A stretch of 64,000 nt of DNA. It comes from Vibrio tasmaniensis (GTDB lineage Bacteria; Pseudomonadota; Gammaproteobacteria; Enterobacterales; Vibrionaceae). Position 1 is the first letter of the stretch. Each line of letters starts with the position of its first letter. The stretch spans positions 2,480,001 through 2,544,000 of the forward strand of contig NZ_AP025510.1 in the NCBI RefSeq assembly GCF_024347635.1. The letters are read 5' to 3'. The translations under genes were made by a program, and so were the position numbers. Positions 55,250 through 63,060 of this stretch are shown piece by piece. The notes under the pieces were generated by a model. The model was not told the DNA's origin. It saw nothing but the letters and a program-made list of their open reading frames with translations, and did no database searches.

Positions 55250-56134
55250 ATGAAAAAGCCATTTGAAGTCATCGCCATTATTGGTAAACCTCGAGATCAG
55301 CAAGCAATTCAGACTCATAGAGAGCTCTATCAGTGGTTAAGTACTGAGGGTTATCAAGTGTTTGTGGATGACAGACTCGCTACAATTTTAGACGATATCC
55401 CACAAGAACATTTTTCTAGCCTAATTGAATTAGGTAAACGCGCCGATCTCGCCATTGTGGTGGGTGGTGACGGAAATATGCTCGGTGCCGCTAGAATCTT
55501 GTCACGTTTCGATATTTCAGTGATTGGCGTAAACCGAGGTAACCTAGGTTTCCTTACCGATCTTAATCCTGAAAACTTCCAGAGTGCGCTTACTGATGTA
55601 CTCAAGGGTGAATTCATGGAAGAAGAGCGCTTCTTACTTGAAACTGAAATTCATCGTCATGGCCAAATAAAAAGCCATAACGCCGCACTCAACGAAGCAG
55701 TACTTCACCCCGGTCAAGTCGCACATATGATCGAGTTCGAAGTGTATATCGATGACAGCTTCGCCTTCTCACAGCGTTCTGATGGCTTGATCGTCTCAAC
55801 ACCGACAGGTTCAACCGCCTATTCGCTTTCTGGTGGTGGTCCTATCCTGTCATCAAGTTTAAATGCAATTTCATTAGTACCGATGTTCCCACACACCCTT
55901 TCAAGCCGCCCACTGGTAGTGGATGGAAAACGTCGTATCAAGCTGATCGTATCGCCTGATAACCGCGGAACTCAGGAAGTGAGCTGCGATGGTCAAATCT
56001 CGCTACCGGTTTCTCCTGGTGATGAGATCCACATTTACCAAAGCCCGAATGTACTCAAGCTGATCCACCCTAAAGACTACAATTACTACCATGTTCTGCG
56101 TAACAAACTAGGCTGGTCGAGTAAGCTGTTCTAA
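55250..56134 (+). CDS. nadK: NAD kinase
   Basis: Phosphorylates NAD+ to NADP+ with ATP. 294 aa, the usual length. The GGDGN motif is in [15 protein letters not shown] at about residues 71-85, and [13 protein letters not shown] follows at about 100. Further conserved sites are [20 protein letters not shown] (with the NAD-contacting Ser/Thr residues) and [17 protein letters not shown]. Divergent from grpE, 144 bp away. A perfect terminator follows. The next gene, recN, has its own SOS control. Confidence 0.96.
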   Translation: MKKPFEVIAIIGKPRDQQAIQTHRELYQWLSTEGYQVFVDDRLATILDDIPQEHFSSLIELGKRADLAIVVGGDGNMLGAARILSRFDISVIGVNRGNLGFLTDLNPENFQSALTDVLKGEFMEEERFLLETEIHRHGQIKSHNAALNEAVLHPGQVAHMIEFEVYIDDSFAFSQRSDGLIVSTPTGSTAYSLSGGGPILSSSLNAISLVPMFPHTLSSRPLVVDGKRRIKLIVSPDNRGTQEVSCDGQISLPVSPGDEIHIYQSPNVLKLIHPKDYNYYHVLRNKLGWSSKLF

Positions 56135-56167
56135 AAAATAAAAGCTCCAGTAATAACCGAAAACTTG

Positions 56168-56196
56168 AAAGGCTGACGTATTCGTCAGCCTTTTTT
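56168..56196 (+). terminator. terminator of nadK
   Basis: Stem AAAGGCTGACG / CGTCAGCCTTT with a short loop and a run of T. Confidence 0.9.
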
Positions 56197-56360
56197 ATTG
56201 CCTAACAAAAGCCCGCCACCTCTATCTTCACGCCAATCCATCACATCGTCATTCCCAAGAGGGAGGAACAACTGAGTTGGGAATCTACTGCGGTTTCAGT
56301 GATCTACAGACAACCTCAATTCTGAGGTCTGTCGCAAAAAATTTTCACCTGCTGACTTTA

Positions 56361-56416
56361 CTGTATAAAGAAACAGTATATACTGAACTTATATACAGTA
56401 TTGTTCAGTTATACAG
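56361..56416. promoter_or_regulatory. three tandem LexA boxes before recN
   Basis: CTGTATAAAGAAACAG (56361-56376), CTGAACTTATATACAG (56383-56398) and TTGTTCAGTTATACAG (56401-56416). The first two match CTG-N10-CAG and the third has TTG for CTG. They end 10 bp before ATG 56427. Multiple boxes fit the tight repression known for recN. Confidence 0.85.
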
Positions 56417-56426
56417 GTAAATAAAA

Positions 56427-58091
56427 ATGCTAGCTCATCTAAGTGTTAATAATTTCGCTATTGTTAAGTCTTTACAGCTAGAACTCTCTAAAGGCATGAC
56501 AACAATCACCGGAGAAACTGGTGCGGGTAAATCTATCGCTATCGACGCTTTAGGCTTATGTCTTGGAGGAAGATCTGATGCAGGAATGGTTCGACAAGGT
56601 GAAGAAAAAACCGAAGTCAGTGCCGCTTTTTTACTTGAGAACAATCTGCATGCAACTCGCTGGTTAGAAGACAACGAACTGCTTGATGGCGGTGAATGCA
56701 TCCTACGCAGAACCATCTCTAAAGAAGGTCGTTCTCGTGCATTCATCAACGGCAGCCCAGTTCCTCTTTCGCAACTGAAATCACTGGGACAACTGCTGAT
56801 CAACATTCATGGTCAACACGCGCACCATCAATTGATGAAGAGCGACTATCAAATGGTCATGCTTGATCAATACGCAGGTCACTTGAACCTATTGAAATCG
56901 ACACGTAATGCTTACCAAGCCTGGCGACAAGCGGATAACCATCTAAAAGAGTTACGTGAAAACAGCCAACAAAACCAAGCTCAAAAACAGCTTCTTGAGT
57001 ATCAAATCAAAGAGCTAAACGAGTTATCTATTGGGGAGGAAGAATATGAAGAGCTCGAACAAGAGCATAAGCGCCTCTCCAATAGCGGAGAATTGGCCTC
57101 AACCTGCCAGCAAGCTATCGAACTTATTTACGAAGGTGAAGAAGTTAATGCGCTTGGTATTTTGCAATCGGCCAATCACTCCCTAATTCAACTTGCTGAT
57201 TTAGATGAAAGATTAGCTGAGCTACCAAATCTACTCTCTGAAGCCATAATTCAGATTGAAGAGACCAATAGCGAGTTAAGAAGTTACCTAGACAGCATTG
57301 ATGTCGACCCTGCTCGCATGGCTTACGTGGAAGAACGTTTCTCTAAAGTGATGTCGATGTCGCGTAAGCACCATGTGTTGCCAGAAGAGCTTTATAAGCA
57401 CCACCAAGACTTGCTACAACAAGTCGAAGCGCTGGATTGCTCTGATGAAAAGCTGGATGAATTAGCTAACGAAGTTGAGAACCAATACCAGTCGTTCGTG
57501 GCGAAATCAGAAAAGCTTCATAAGTCACGCACTCGTTACGCAAAAGAGCTGAACAAGCTGATCACTCAAAGCATGCATGAACTGAGCATGGAAAAGGCGC
57601 AGTTTGCCATTGAAGTGAACAACACGAATACACACCCATCACCATTAGGTATGGATAACGTGACCTTTATTGTGTCGACAAACCCAGGCCAACCGATGCA
57701 GCCAATTGCTAAAGTTGCCTCTGGTGGTGAGCTATCACGAATCTCACTCGCGATTCAGGTCATCACGGCTCAGAAAATAGACACTCCAAGCCTTATCTTC
57801 GATGAAGTCGATGTGGGTATCAGTGGACCAACCGCTGCGGTTGTCGGAAAAATGCTGCGTACACTAGGTGAATCAACACAAGTTATGTGTGTGACTCACT
57901 TACCTCAAGTCGCAGGCTGTGGTCACCAACAACTGTTCGTGGCGAAGAGTACCAAGTCGGGTAAAACAGAGACGCAAATGCACACGCTTGATGAGCAACA
58001 ACGCGTTTCAGAGCTGGCTCGCCTGCTTGGCGGCAGCCAAATTACAGAATCGACCCTTGCCAACGCAAAAGAGTTATTAATCGCAGCTTAG
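56427..58091 (+). CDS. recN: DNA repair protein RecN
   Basis: SMC-like ATPase acting in double-strand-break repair by recombination. 554 aa. The N-terminal [20 protein letters not shown] and Walker [18 protein letters not shown] (about 28-44) are typical. A long coiled-coil (about 150-380) follows, with [20 protein letters not shown]. The C-terminal part has the ABC signature [18 protein letters not shown] and Walker [14 protein letters not shown]. Three LexA boxes lie just before the start. The gene is a single unit between nadK and bamE. Confidence 0.96.
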   Translation: MLAHLSVNNFAIVKSLQLELSKGMTTITGETGAGKSIAIDALGLCLGGRSDAGMVRQGEEKTEVSAAFLLENNLHATRWLEDNELLDGGECILRRTISKEGRSRAFINGSPVPLSQLKSLGQLLINIHGQHAHHQLMKSDYQMVMLDQYAGHLNLLKSTRNAYQAWRQADNHLKELRENSQQNQAQKQLLEYQIKELNELSIGEEEYEELEQEHKRLSNSGELASTCQQAIELIYEGEEVNALGILQSANHSLIQLADLDERLAELPNLLSEAIIQIEETNSELRSYLDSIDVDPARMAYVEERFSKVMSMSRKHHVLPEELYKHHQDLLQQVEALDCSDEKLDELANEVENQYQSFVAKSEKLHKSRTRYAKELNKLITQSMHELSMEKAQFAIEVNNTNTHPSPLGMDNVTFIVSTNPGQPMQPIAKVASGGELSRISLAIQVITAQKIDTPSLIFDEVDVGISGPTAAVVGKMLRTLGESTQVMCVTHLPQVAGCGHQQLFVAKSTKSGKTETQMHTLDEQQRVSELARLLGGSQITESTLANAKELLIAA

Positions 58092-58258
58092 GTCAAATAT
58101 TCAGCAACTTTCTGATAATTTACCGAAATTTCTTGGCAATTTTGCAACTTAATTCAAAATTGCCAGTCATAACAAGCTCAAAGCGCAAGGAGCTTTTTAC
58201 TTCTTGCTGGAGCTTGTTTATTATCAGGCAGTATTTTAGCGAAGAAAGATCTCAGACT

Positions 58259-58618
58259 ATGCGAATTAAAAAGTGGTTAGTTGCAGTCCCACTAGCACTA
58301 ACAATGTTGACCGGTTGCTCTCTACTAGAGAAGTTGGTTTATCGAATTGACATCAATCAGGGTAACTATGTTGAACAAGAAGCTGTTGACCAGCTCAAGT
58401 TTGGCATGACAAAAACACAAGTTCGTTACGTTATGGGTTCACCTATGCTTATCGAAAACGGCTACCCAGATACTTGGTACTACATTTACCACCATCAAAA
58501 AGGCCATAACGACCCTATCCAGAAAAACCTTGTCGTGAACTTTGATGCCACTGGCACTCTAGTCACGATCAATGGTGATTTTGAAGCCAGTGATGAGTTC
58601 TTCGAAAGCCTTCGCTAG
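58259..58618 (+). CDS. bamE: outer membrane assembly lipoprotein BamE
   Basis: Lipoprotein of the BAM complex that inserts beta-barrels into the outer membrane. 119 aa from ATG 58259; the frame extends 42 codons upstream, but only this start gives a lipoprotein signal ([20 protein letters not shown], lipid Cys at 20). The SmpA/OmlA domain reads [19 protein letters not shown], then [20 protein letters not shown] and [12 protein letters not shown]. It stands alone after recN with a repeat array and a terminator downstream. In E. coli recN and bamE are also adjacent. Confidence 0.94.
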   Translation: MRIKKWLVAVPLALTMLTGCSLLEKLVYRIDINQGNYVEQEAVDQLKFGMTKTQVRYVMGSPMLIENGYPDTWYYIYHHQKGHNDPIQKNLVVNFDATGTLVTINGDFEASDEFFESLR

Positions 58619-58622
58619 TTTT

Positions 58623-58703
58623 CAATCAACAAAGTTTTCCAGTCAACAAAGATCTCAGCCGATAAAGCTATCTGTCGACAAAACTATCAGTCGACAAAGT
58701 ATG
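58623..58703. repeat. tandem repeat, about 16-bp unit, five imperfect copies
   Basis: Copies read CAATCAACAAAGTTTTC, CAGTCAACAAAGATCT, CAGCCGATAAAGCTAT, CTGTCGACAAAACTAT and CAGTCGACAAAGTATG. It lies directly after the bamE stop and before its terminator, so it is transcribed as the 3' untranslated region. Confidence 0.75.
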
Positions 58704-58712
58704 AATCGCAAA

Positions 58713-58738
58713 AGCCTGCTCACGAGCAGGTTTTTTAA
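58713..58738 (+). terminator. terminator of bamE
   Basis: Stem CCTGCT / AGCAGG with a CACG loop and TTTTTT. Confidence 0.85.
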
Positions 58739-58779
58739 TATCCGCTAACAAATTAAGTGCGTTGTCTAACCAACAGGCA

Positions 58780-58808
58780 CAAAAAAGCTCGCCAATATAG
58801 CGAGCTCT
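58780..58808 (-). terminator. terminator of the ratA-ratB pair
   Basis: On the minus strand, AGCTCGC / GCGAGCT with a 7-nt loop is followed by a run of T. Confidence 0.8.
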
Positions 58809-58832
58809 CTTCTTAGTCGAATTTTTTTAGCA

Positions 58833-59144
58833 TTACGATTTAGCAGCGGCCGCTTTTGCTTGCTCAGCACGCTTACGGCGAATCTCTTTTGGGTCAGCCA
58901 ACAGTGCACGGTAGATTTCAATACGATCTTTATCGCGAACCGTCGCATCTAGCTTAACGTTGCGGCTGAATACGCCGACCTTGTTTTTCGCTAAGTCGAT
59001 TTCTGGATACAGTTCCAAAACACCAGACTGCGCAATAATCTCTTCCACAGTCGCGTTTTTGTTCACCACCAAGGTAAACACACGCTGCTCGTGCGGAAGC
59101 GCAAACACAACCTCTACGTGGATCATATCCGATTCAATAGTCAT
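58833..59144 (-). CDS. RnfH/RatB family protein
   Basis: Small protein of 103 aa in the RnfH (UPF0125, YfjF) family, a beta-grasp-like fold. It opens [20 protein letters not shown] after a short MTIESD, and has [20 protein letters not shown] then [20 protein letters not shown]. The role is unknown; in E. coli this gene was called ratB next to ratA. It starts 3 nt after the ratA stop, so the two are an operon. The C-terminal tail is Ala/Lys-rich (KAAAAKS). Confidence 0.85.
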   Translation of the reverse strand: MTIESDMIHVEVVFALPHEQRVFTLVVNKNATVEEIIAQSGVLELYPEIDLAKNKVGVFSRNVKLDATVRDKDRIEIYRALLADPKEIRRKRAEQAKAAAAKS

Positions 59145-59147
59145 GAC

Positions 59148-59576
59148 TTAATAAACCTGTTTCGCGCGTTGAGTAAAAGCACTGACCATATTGCTCGTCA
59201 GATCATTGAAGATCTTACCAAATGCCATTTCAATCATTCGGCTAGAGAATTCAAACTCTAGTTTAAGCTCAACCTTACACGCTTGCTCATCGAGCGGAGT
59301 AAAATACCAACCACCCTGCAGTTTTTTGAACGGGCCGTCCACCAGCTCCATCAAGATCTCAGAGCCATCCGCTAAACGATTAGAAGTAGTAAATGTTTTG
59401 CTGATACCCGCTTTAGAGACGTCAACCGAAGCTACCATAGTTGAATCTGAAGATTCGATCACACGTGAACCAGAACACCCTGGCAAAAACTCGTGATAAC
59501 GAGCAACATCATTGACCAAGCTGAACATCTGGTCGGCACTAAATGACACTAATGCTGAACGAGTAACCTTTGGCAT
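59148..59576 (-). CDS. ratA: RatA toxin-like / coenzyme Q-binding START protein
   Basis: START/SRPBCC-domain protein of 142 aa. In E. coli RatA was reported to inhibit 70S ribosome formation; relatives (Coq10) bind ubiquinone. Both ideas exist for this family and I cannot decide between them. The sequence has MPKVTRSALVSFSADQMFSL then VNDVARYHEFLPGCSGSRV, DGPFKKLQGGWYFTPLDEQA and LTSNMVSAFTQRAKQVY. Divergent from smpB, as in E. coli. Together with RatB it forms a two-gene operon. Confidence 0.88.
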   Translation of the reverse strand: MPKVTRSALVSFSADQMFSLVNDVARYHEFLPGCSGSRVIESSDSTMVASVDVSKAGISKTFTTSNRLADGSEILMELVDGPFKKLQGGWYFTPLDEQACKVELKLEFEFSSRMIEMAFGKIFNDLTSNMVSAFTQRAKQVY

Positions 59577-59695
59577 ATAGACTCCTGTTAAAGACAGCGT
59601 TACATTAACACAAATTGCAATTTTAATTGTATTGGGCCAGAGCGCAAATAAAAAGGATTCCCCAACTAGGGTGCAATCCGTATAATGAGGCCATT

Positions 59696-60181
59696 ATGGC
59701 AAAGAATAAATCAAAATCAAAAGCCGGTAGCAATACCATTGCGCTTAATAAGAAAGCTCGCCACGAATATTTCATCGATGATGAGATAGAAGCGGGGCTT
59801 GAGCTACAAGGCTGGGAAGTAAAATCCCTACGTGAAGGCAAAACCAATATCGCAGAAAGCTACGTCTACATCCGAGACGGCGAAGCATTCATCAGTGGTA
59901 TGACGATCACTCCGCTTACTCAAGCGAGTACTCATATCGTGGCGAACCCAACACGTATCCGTAAACTACTAATGTCGAGAAAAGAACTCGATAACCTTAT
60001 CGGTCGTATTAACCGTGAAGGCATGACACTTGTCGCAACCGCACTTTACTGGTCTCGCTCTTGGGCGAAGATTAAAGTTGGCGTAGCGAAAGGTAAAAAG
60101 CTGCACGATAAACGTACTGATATGAAAGAAAAAGATTGGGCGAGAGATAAAGCACGAATTATGAAGAGTAATTTGCGTTAA
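59696..60181 (+). CDS. smpB: SsrA-binding protein SmpB
   Basis: Binds tmRNA and delivers it to stalled ribosomes. 161 aa from ATG 59696 ([13 protein letters not shown]), which has TGAGG at 59686-59690; the frame extends 23 codons upstream but without family match. The SmpB core shows [60 protein letters not shown] and the C-terminal basic tail [20 protein letters not shown] that contacts the ribosome. The tmRNA gene follows 66 bp downstream, a conserved pair. A TATAAT hexamer at 59681-59686 is close to the start, which would give a very short leader. Confidence 0.95.
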   Translation: MAKNKSKSKAGSNTIALNKKARHEYFIDDEIEAGLELQGWEVKSLREGKTNIAESYVYIRDGEAFISGMTITPLTQASTHIVANPTRIRKLLMSRKELDNLIGRINREGMTLVATALYWSRSWAKIKVGVAKGKKLHDKRTDMKEKDWARDKARIMKSNLR

Positions 60182-60247
60182 TTTTAAGCACTTAAACGCA
60201 CAGTGCTAGACAGGCAAAGCTTTTCTGGTACTATGCAAATAACACTT

Positions 60248-60614
60248 GGGGCTGATTTAGGATTCGACAGGAATTTTGAAGTCTGAGGTGCATGCCGTGG
60301 GGCGGTTGGCCACGTTAAAAGCCGCAAAAAAATAGTCGCAAACGACGAAAACTACGCACTAGCAGCTTAATAACCTGCTCAGAGCTCTCTTACCCTAGCT
60401 TCCGCTCGTAAGACGGGGACCAATAAGAGATCAAACCCAAACTAGCTAGCGCGGATTCTCCCACCTGAGAGGAAAAGCGCGAATAACAATTCAGGTTAGC
60501 CTTTAACTAGCGTGTCGGTTCGCAGGTTGCTGGTGAAATTAAAGATCGACTAAGCATGTAGTACCAATGATGAATGATTTTTGGACGCGGGTTCAACTCC
60601 CGCCAGCTCCACCA
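60248..60614 (+). ncRNA. ssrA: transfer-messenger RNA (tmRNA, ssrA)
   Basis: tmRNA of about 367 nt. The 5' end GGGGCTGATTTAGGATTCGAC pairs with the 3' end GTTCAACTCCCGCCAGCTCC plus the encoded ACCA to form the tRNA-like domain. The tag frame begins GCA at 60338 and reads ANDENYALAA, then two TAA stops (60368-60373). With the tRNA-borne Ala, stalled peptides receive AANDENYALAA, the Vibrio form, which targets them to ClpXP and ClpAP. It acts with SmpB. A strong terminator follows at once. Confidence 0.96.
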
Positions 60615-60623
60615 AACGTTTGG

Positions 60624-60656
60624 AAAGGGCCAACTCGAAAGAGTTGGCCCTTTTTG
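60624..60656 (+). terminator. terminator of ssrA
   Basis: Stem AAAGGGCCAACTC / GAGTTGGCCCTTT with a GAAA loop and TTTTT. Confidence 0.93.
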
Positions 60657-61122
60657 TATTTTAGAATCATCAGTTATACTGTCGGCACTAAACGCGCTAC
60701 CTTTCACTCACAGGATGACGCGCAGTGTAAAATGCTTTTTATTGCCATGACTTAGTTTCGAACCATCTCGTTGCGCTTCAAAGTCAGTATTTCTAGTTAA
60801 CTTTAGTGTGGCATATTTGATCTACTTACGTGTAGCCATCATCTCACCTTACCCGCACGCGTAATCGCTAATCGCAGAAGAACTTAGCGACAGATCTAAT
60901 AAAGGCTGTCACTGCAGTCCTATATATCGAAGTGTAAGCCACACAAGACAATCAAGCTAACAGGAACACAAGGCTCTAATGCACTAGAGCAAGACAATGT
61001 TGTAATGCCTTTGTATTACACACAATACTTGAACGACCACCTTAAGGTTCCGATAGAGAGTTAGCCATACTTTAGGTATCTCAAAGCCCCATGGCTTTGA
61101 CTTCTCTATTATTCTTTCATTA

Positions 61123-61290
61123 CATAAAGTAAACCACACTAGACTTTAAATAAGATCGCCAAGTTTATAAGCATAAAGCTCACTACTGTAGACTTTTATA
61201 CAGTAGCTCAATACACTTACCATAAAGTTAACTTTAATAGACTTTTACTTAAAATCTACGTATAAATAATTTAAAAGTCTATCAAGGCAT
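61123..61290. promoter_or_regulatory. hipBA operator array: 49-bp direct repeats
   Basis: Three copies of CATAAAG-N10-TAGACTTT start at 61123, 61172 and 61221, exactly 49 bp apart. A fourth, (A)TAAAG-N10-TAGACTTTT, is in inverted orientation at about 61271-61293. Each unit is a dyad TAAAG-N14-CTTT(T)A. They end about 30 bp before the hipB start and are likely HipB operators; this is inference. Confidence 0.6.
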
Positions 61291-61321
61291 ACTTTATTAA
61301 ATCGTGCTATGTGGAGGTTCC

Positions 61322-61624
61322 ATGGTTAAGAAAGTAAAAGCAACTGAGTCACCAGATCTAAGCCAGGTGTTCACACCATCACTACTTGGTGAGGCGATCA
61401 AAGCAAAAAGAACTCAAAGTAAAATCACCCAGCAAGATGCAGCATTGCTTTCTGGTGTTGCAAAACAAACCTACATAAAAATTGAACAAGGCAGCTCCGA
61501 TATTAAACTAACCTCTTTAATGAAAGTTGTGTCTGCTCTAGGGATAAAGATATCGATACAACCATGGCAAGACTTAGATGCTTCAGTCCCATCACAGGAG
61601 AAAGGTAATGATGTCTGGGTCTAA
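61322..61624 (+). CDS. hipB: HipB-like antitoxin (XRE-type repressor)
   Basis: Helix-turn-helix antitoxin of about 100 aa from ATG 61322, with GTGGAGG 5-6 nt upstream; the frame extends six codons further. The HTH reads LLGEAIKAKRTQSKITQQDA, ALLSGVAKQTYIKIEQGSSD and IKLTSLMKVVSALGIKISI, typical of HipB and other XRE proteins. The C-terminal tail (QPWQDLDASVPSQEKGNDVWV) is where HipB is degraded in E. coli. It overlaps hipA by 17 nt, so it is cotranscribed and coupled. Expression is probably autoregulated through the upstream repeat array. Confidence 0.88.
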   Translation: MVKKVKATESPDLSQVFTPSLLGEAIKAKRTQSKITQQDAALLSGVAKQTYIKIEQGSSDIKLTSLMKVVSALGIKISIQPWQDLDASVPSQEKGNDVWV

Positions 61625-62921
61625 TCAATACATCCTCGATATAGTTTATAGCCAGCAAGTCATAGGCAAGCTATCACTGAGTAAAGAAAGTGATGCTCTA
61701 TCTGTAATCTACAAGCAAGATTGGATTGATAATGGGTTTCCCATATCGCCACACCTTCCATTTAACTCTGATATACCATCCGTCAATATCAGGAGGTTCT
61801 TACAGAATTTGCTCCCTGAAAATAAAGGGTTAGATTATTTGATCGACTTTCTTGGCGTATCACGTTCAAACGTATTTGCACAAGTTGGTGGTATTGGAAC
61901 AGATACATCAGGTGCAATGATGTTCTTATCCGAAGGTGTTTCTCCAGCTCAAACTGAAACCTCTTTCAACCCAATCAATGATAGTGAATTAATTAAGAAA
62001 CTATCTGACCCTGAACTTTGGTATTTAGAAGTATGGGAAGGAAAACCAAGACTATCAGTAGCGGGGGTTCAATCTAAGCTAAACGTTTTATCTATCGATG
62101 GAAACTTAGGGTTTGGAGAGGGTGAACTATGCTCAACTCATATTGTGAAGTTCGAAAAAAATGACCAACAACACCTTGTCATAAATGAATTTGTGACGAT
62201 GAAATTAGCGAAGCTAGTTGGACTAGATGTTGCTGACGTTGAGTTGCGGTATTTTGACCAATTTCCAGCCTTAATTGTAGAGAGGTTTGATCGAAAGCTA
62301 TTTAGTTCAACAAGTGTGAAACGAAGGCATATGATCGATGCCTGTCAAGCTTGTAACCTAGGTGTGGATAGAAAGTATGAACGAAACTTAGGTAAACAAA
62401 GAGATGTCAGTCATATTCGTGATGGTGTCAGCTTTGCCCGACTTTTTTCGGTAACAGAGCAATGTGAAAACCCATTAGCGGCAAAACTAGCGATCCTAAA
62501 GTGGGCAATGTTCAATCTCTGCATTTATAACGCAGATGCACATGGCAAAAACTTCAGTTTCTTTGTCCAAAAATCGGGCTTAACACCAACGCCACTTTAC
62601 GATCTAGTCAATGTAAGGATGTACCCTGAATTTGAGCAGGATCTTGCGATGGCAATTGGGGATGAATTTGACTCAGATTCTATTAATGCCTACCAACTTG
62701 TAGAGTTTGCTGACGATTGTGGTATTTCACCAAAATTGCTTCAACAGAGCCTAGTAAAGATCGCAAATGACATTATAAACAACATTGATGATGCTATATC
62801 TCTCGTCACTCCTACTTCTGATTCACAATTACCTTATTTAAACCGATACCGTGAAATCGTTGTGGCTAGATGTAAGCACTTCCTCAAGCAATCACCACTC
62901 ATCACTGAAATTGAGCTTTAA
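61608..62921 (+). CDS. hipA: HipA-like serine/threonine kinase toxin
   Basis: Kinase toxin of about 437 aa that, in E. coli, phosphorylates glutamyl-tRNA synthetase and induces persistence. I start at ATG 61608, with AGGAG six nt upstream (ATG 61611 is equally possible). The HipA N-terminal domain has QDWIDNGFPISPHLPFNSDI and RRFLQNLLPENKGLDYLIDF. The kinase core has LSVAGVQSKLNVLS (the Ser that is autophosphorylated in HipA lies in this region), catalytic NADAHGKNFSF, and PLYDLVNVRMYP. All catalytic features are present, so it is likely active. AT-rich and located beside tmRNA, it looks acquired. Confidence 0.88.
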   Translation: MMSGSNQYILDIVYSQQVIGKLSLSKESDALSVIYKQDWIDNGFPISPHLPFNSDIPSVNIRRFLQNLLPENKGLDYLIDFLGVSRSNVFAQVGGIGTDTSGAMMFLSEGVSPAQTETSFNPINDSELIKKLSDPELWYLEVWEGKPRLSVAGVQSKLNVLSIDGNLGFGEGELCSTHIVKFEKNDQQHLVINEFVTMKLAKLVGLDVADVELRYFDQFPALIVERFDRKLFSSTSVKRRHMIDACQACNLGVDRKYERNLGKQRDVSHIRDGVSFARLFSVTEQCENPLAAKLAILKWAMFNLCIYNADAHGKNFSFFVQKSGLTPTPLYDLVNVRMYPEFEQDLAMAIGDEFDSDSINAYQLVEFADDCGISPKLLQQSLVKIANDIINNIDDAISLVTPTSDSQLPYLNRYREIVVARCKHFLKQSPLITEIEL

Positions 62922-62956
62922 CTTATAGATAAGCTATCTAATCAGAATATAGAAAG

Positions 62957-62984
62957 CACAAAGAGCAAAAGCTCTTTGTGTTAC
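62957..62984 (+). terminator. terminator after hipA
   Basis: Stem CACAAAGAGC / GCTCTTTGTG with an AAAA loop. The T run is weak (TTACCT), so confidence is moderate. Confidence 0.55.
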
Positions 62985-63060
62985 CTACTTGATAATTATC
63001 GCAGCCAGTTCAGTTACTGATGAGGAAGTTGAACCGATAGAACTTAGATAAGTTTAGGTG

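Larger units (their letters stand above)
60615..61321. other. intergenic region between tmRNA and hipBA
   Basis: About 700 bp downstream of the tmRNA gene, a frequent integration spot. I see no protein-coding ORF that I can support. A hairpin CAAAGCC-CCAT-GGCTTTG lies at 61082-61099. From 61123 on it carries the hipBA operator array (listed separately). A second copy of the tmRNA 3' end (attR) was looked for by eye within the window and not found. Confidence 0.5.

Noticed and set aside
60615..61100. attR copy of the tmRNA 3' end downstream of tmRNA
   Set aside because: No second copy of the GTTCAACTCCCGCCAGCTCC end was seen by eye in the window.
61187..61208. TACTGTAGACTTTTATACAGTA as a LexA box in the hipBA promoter
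   Set aside because: The half-sites are 10 bases apart instead of 8, so it does not fit LexA. It is better explained as part of the 49-bp repeat array.
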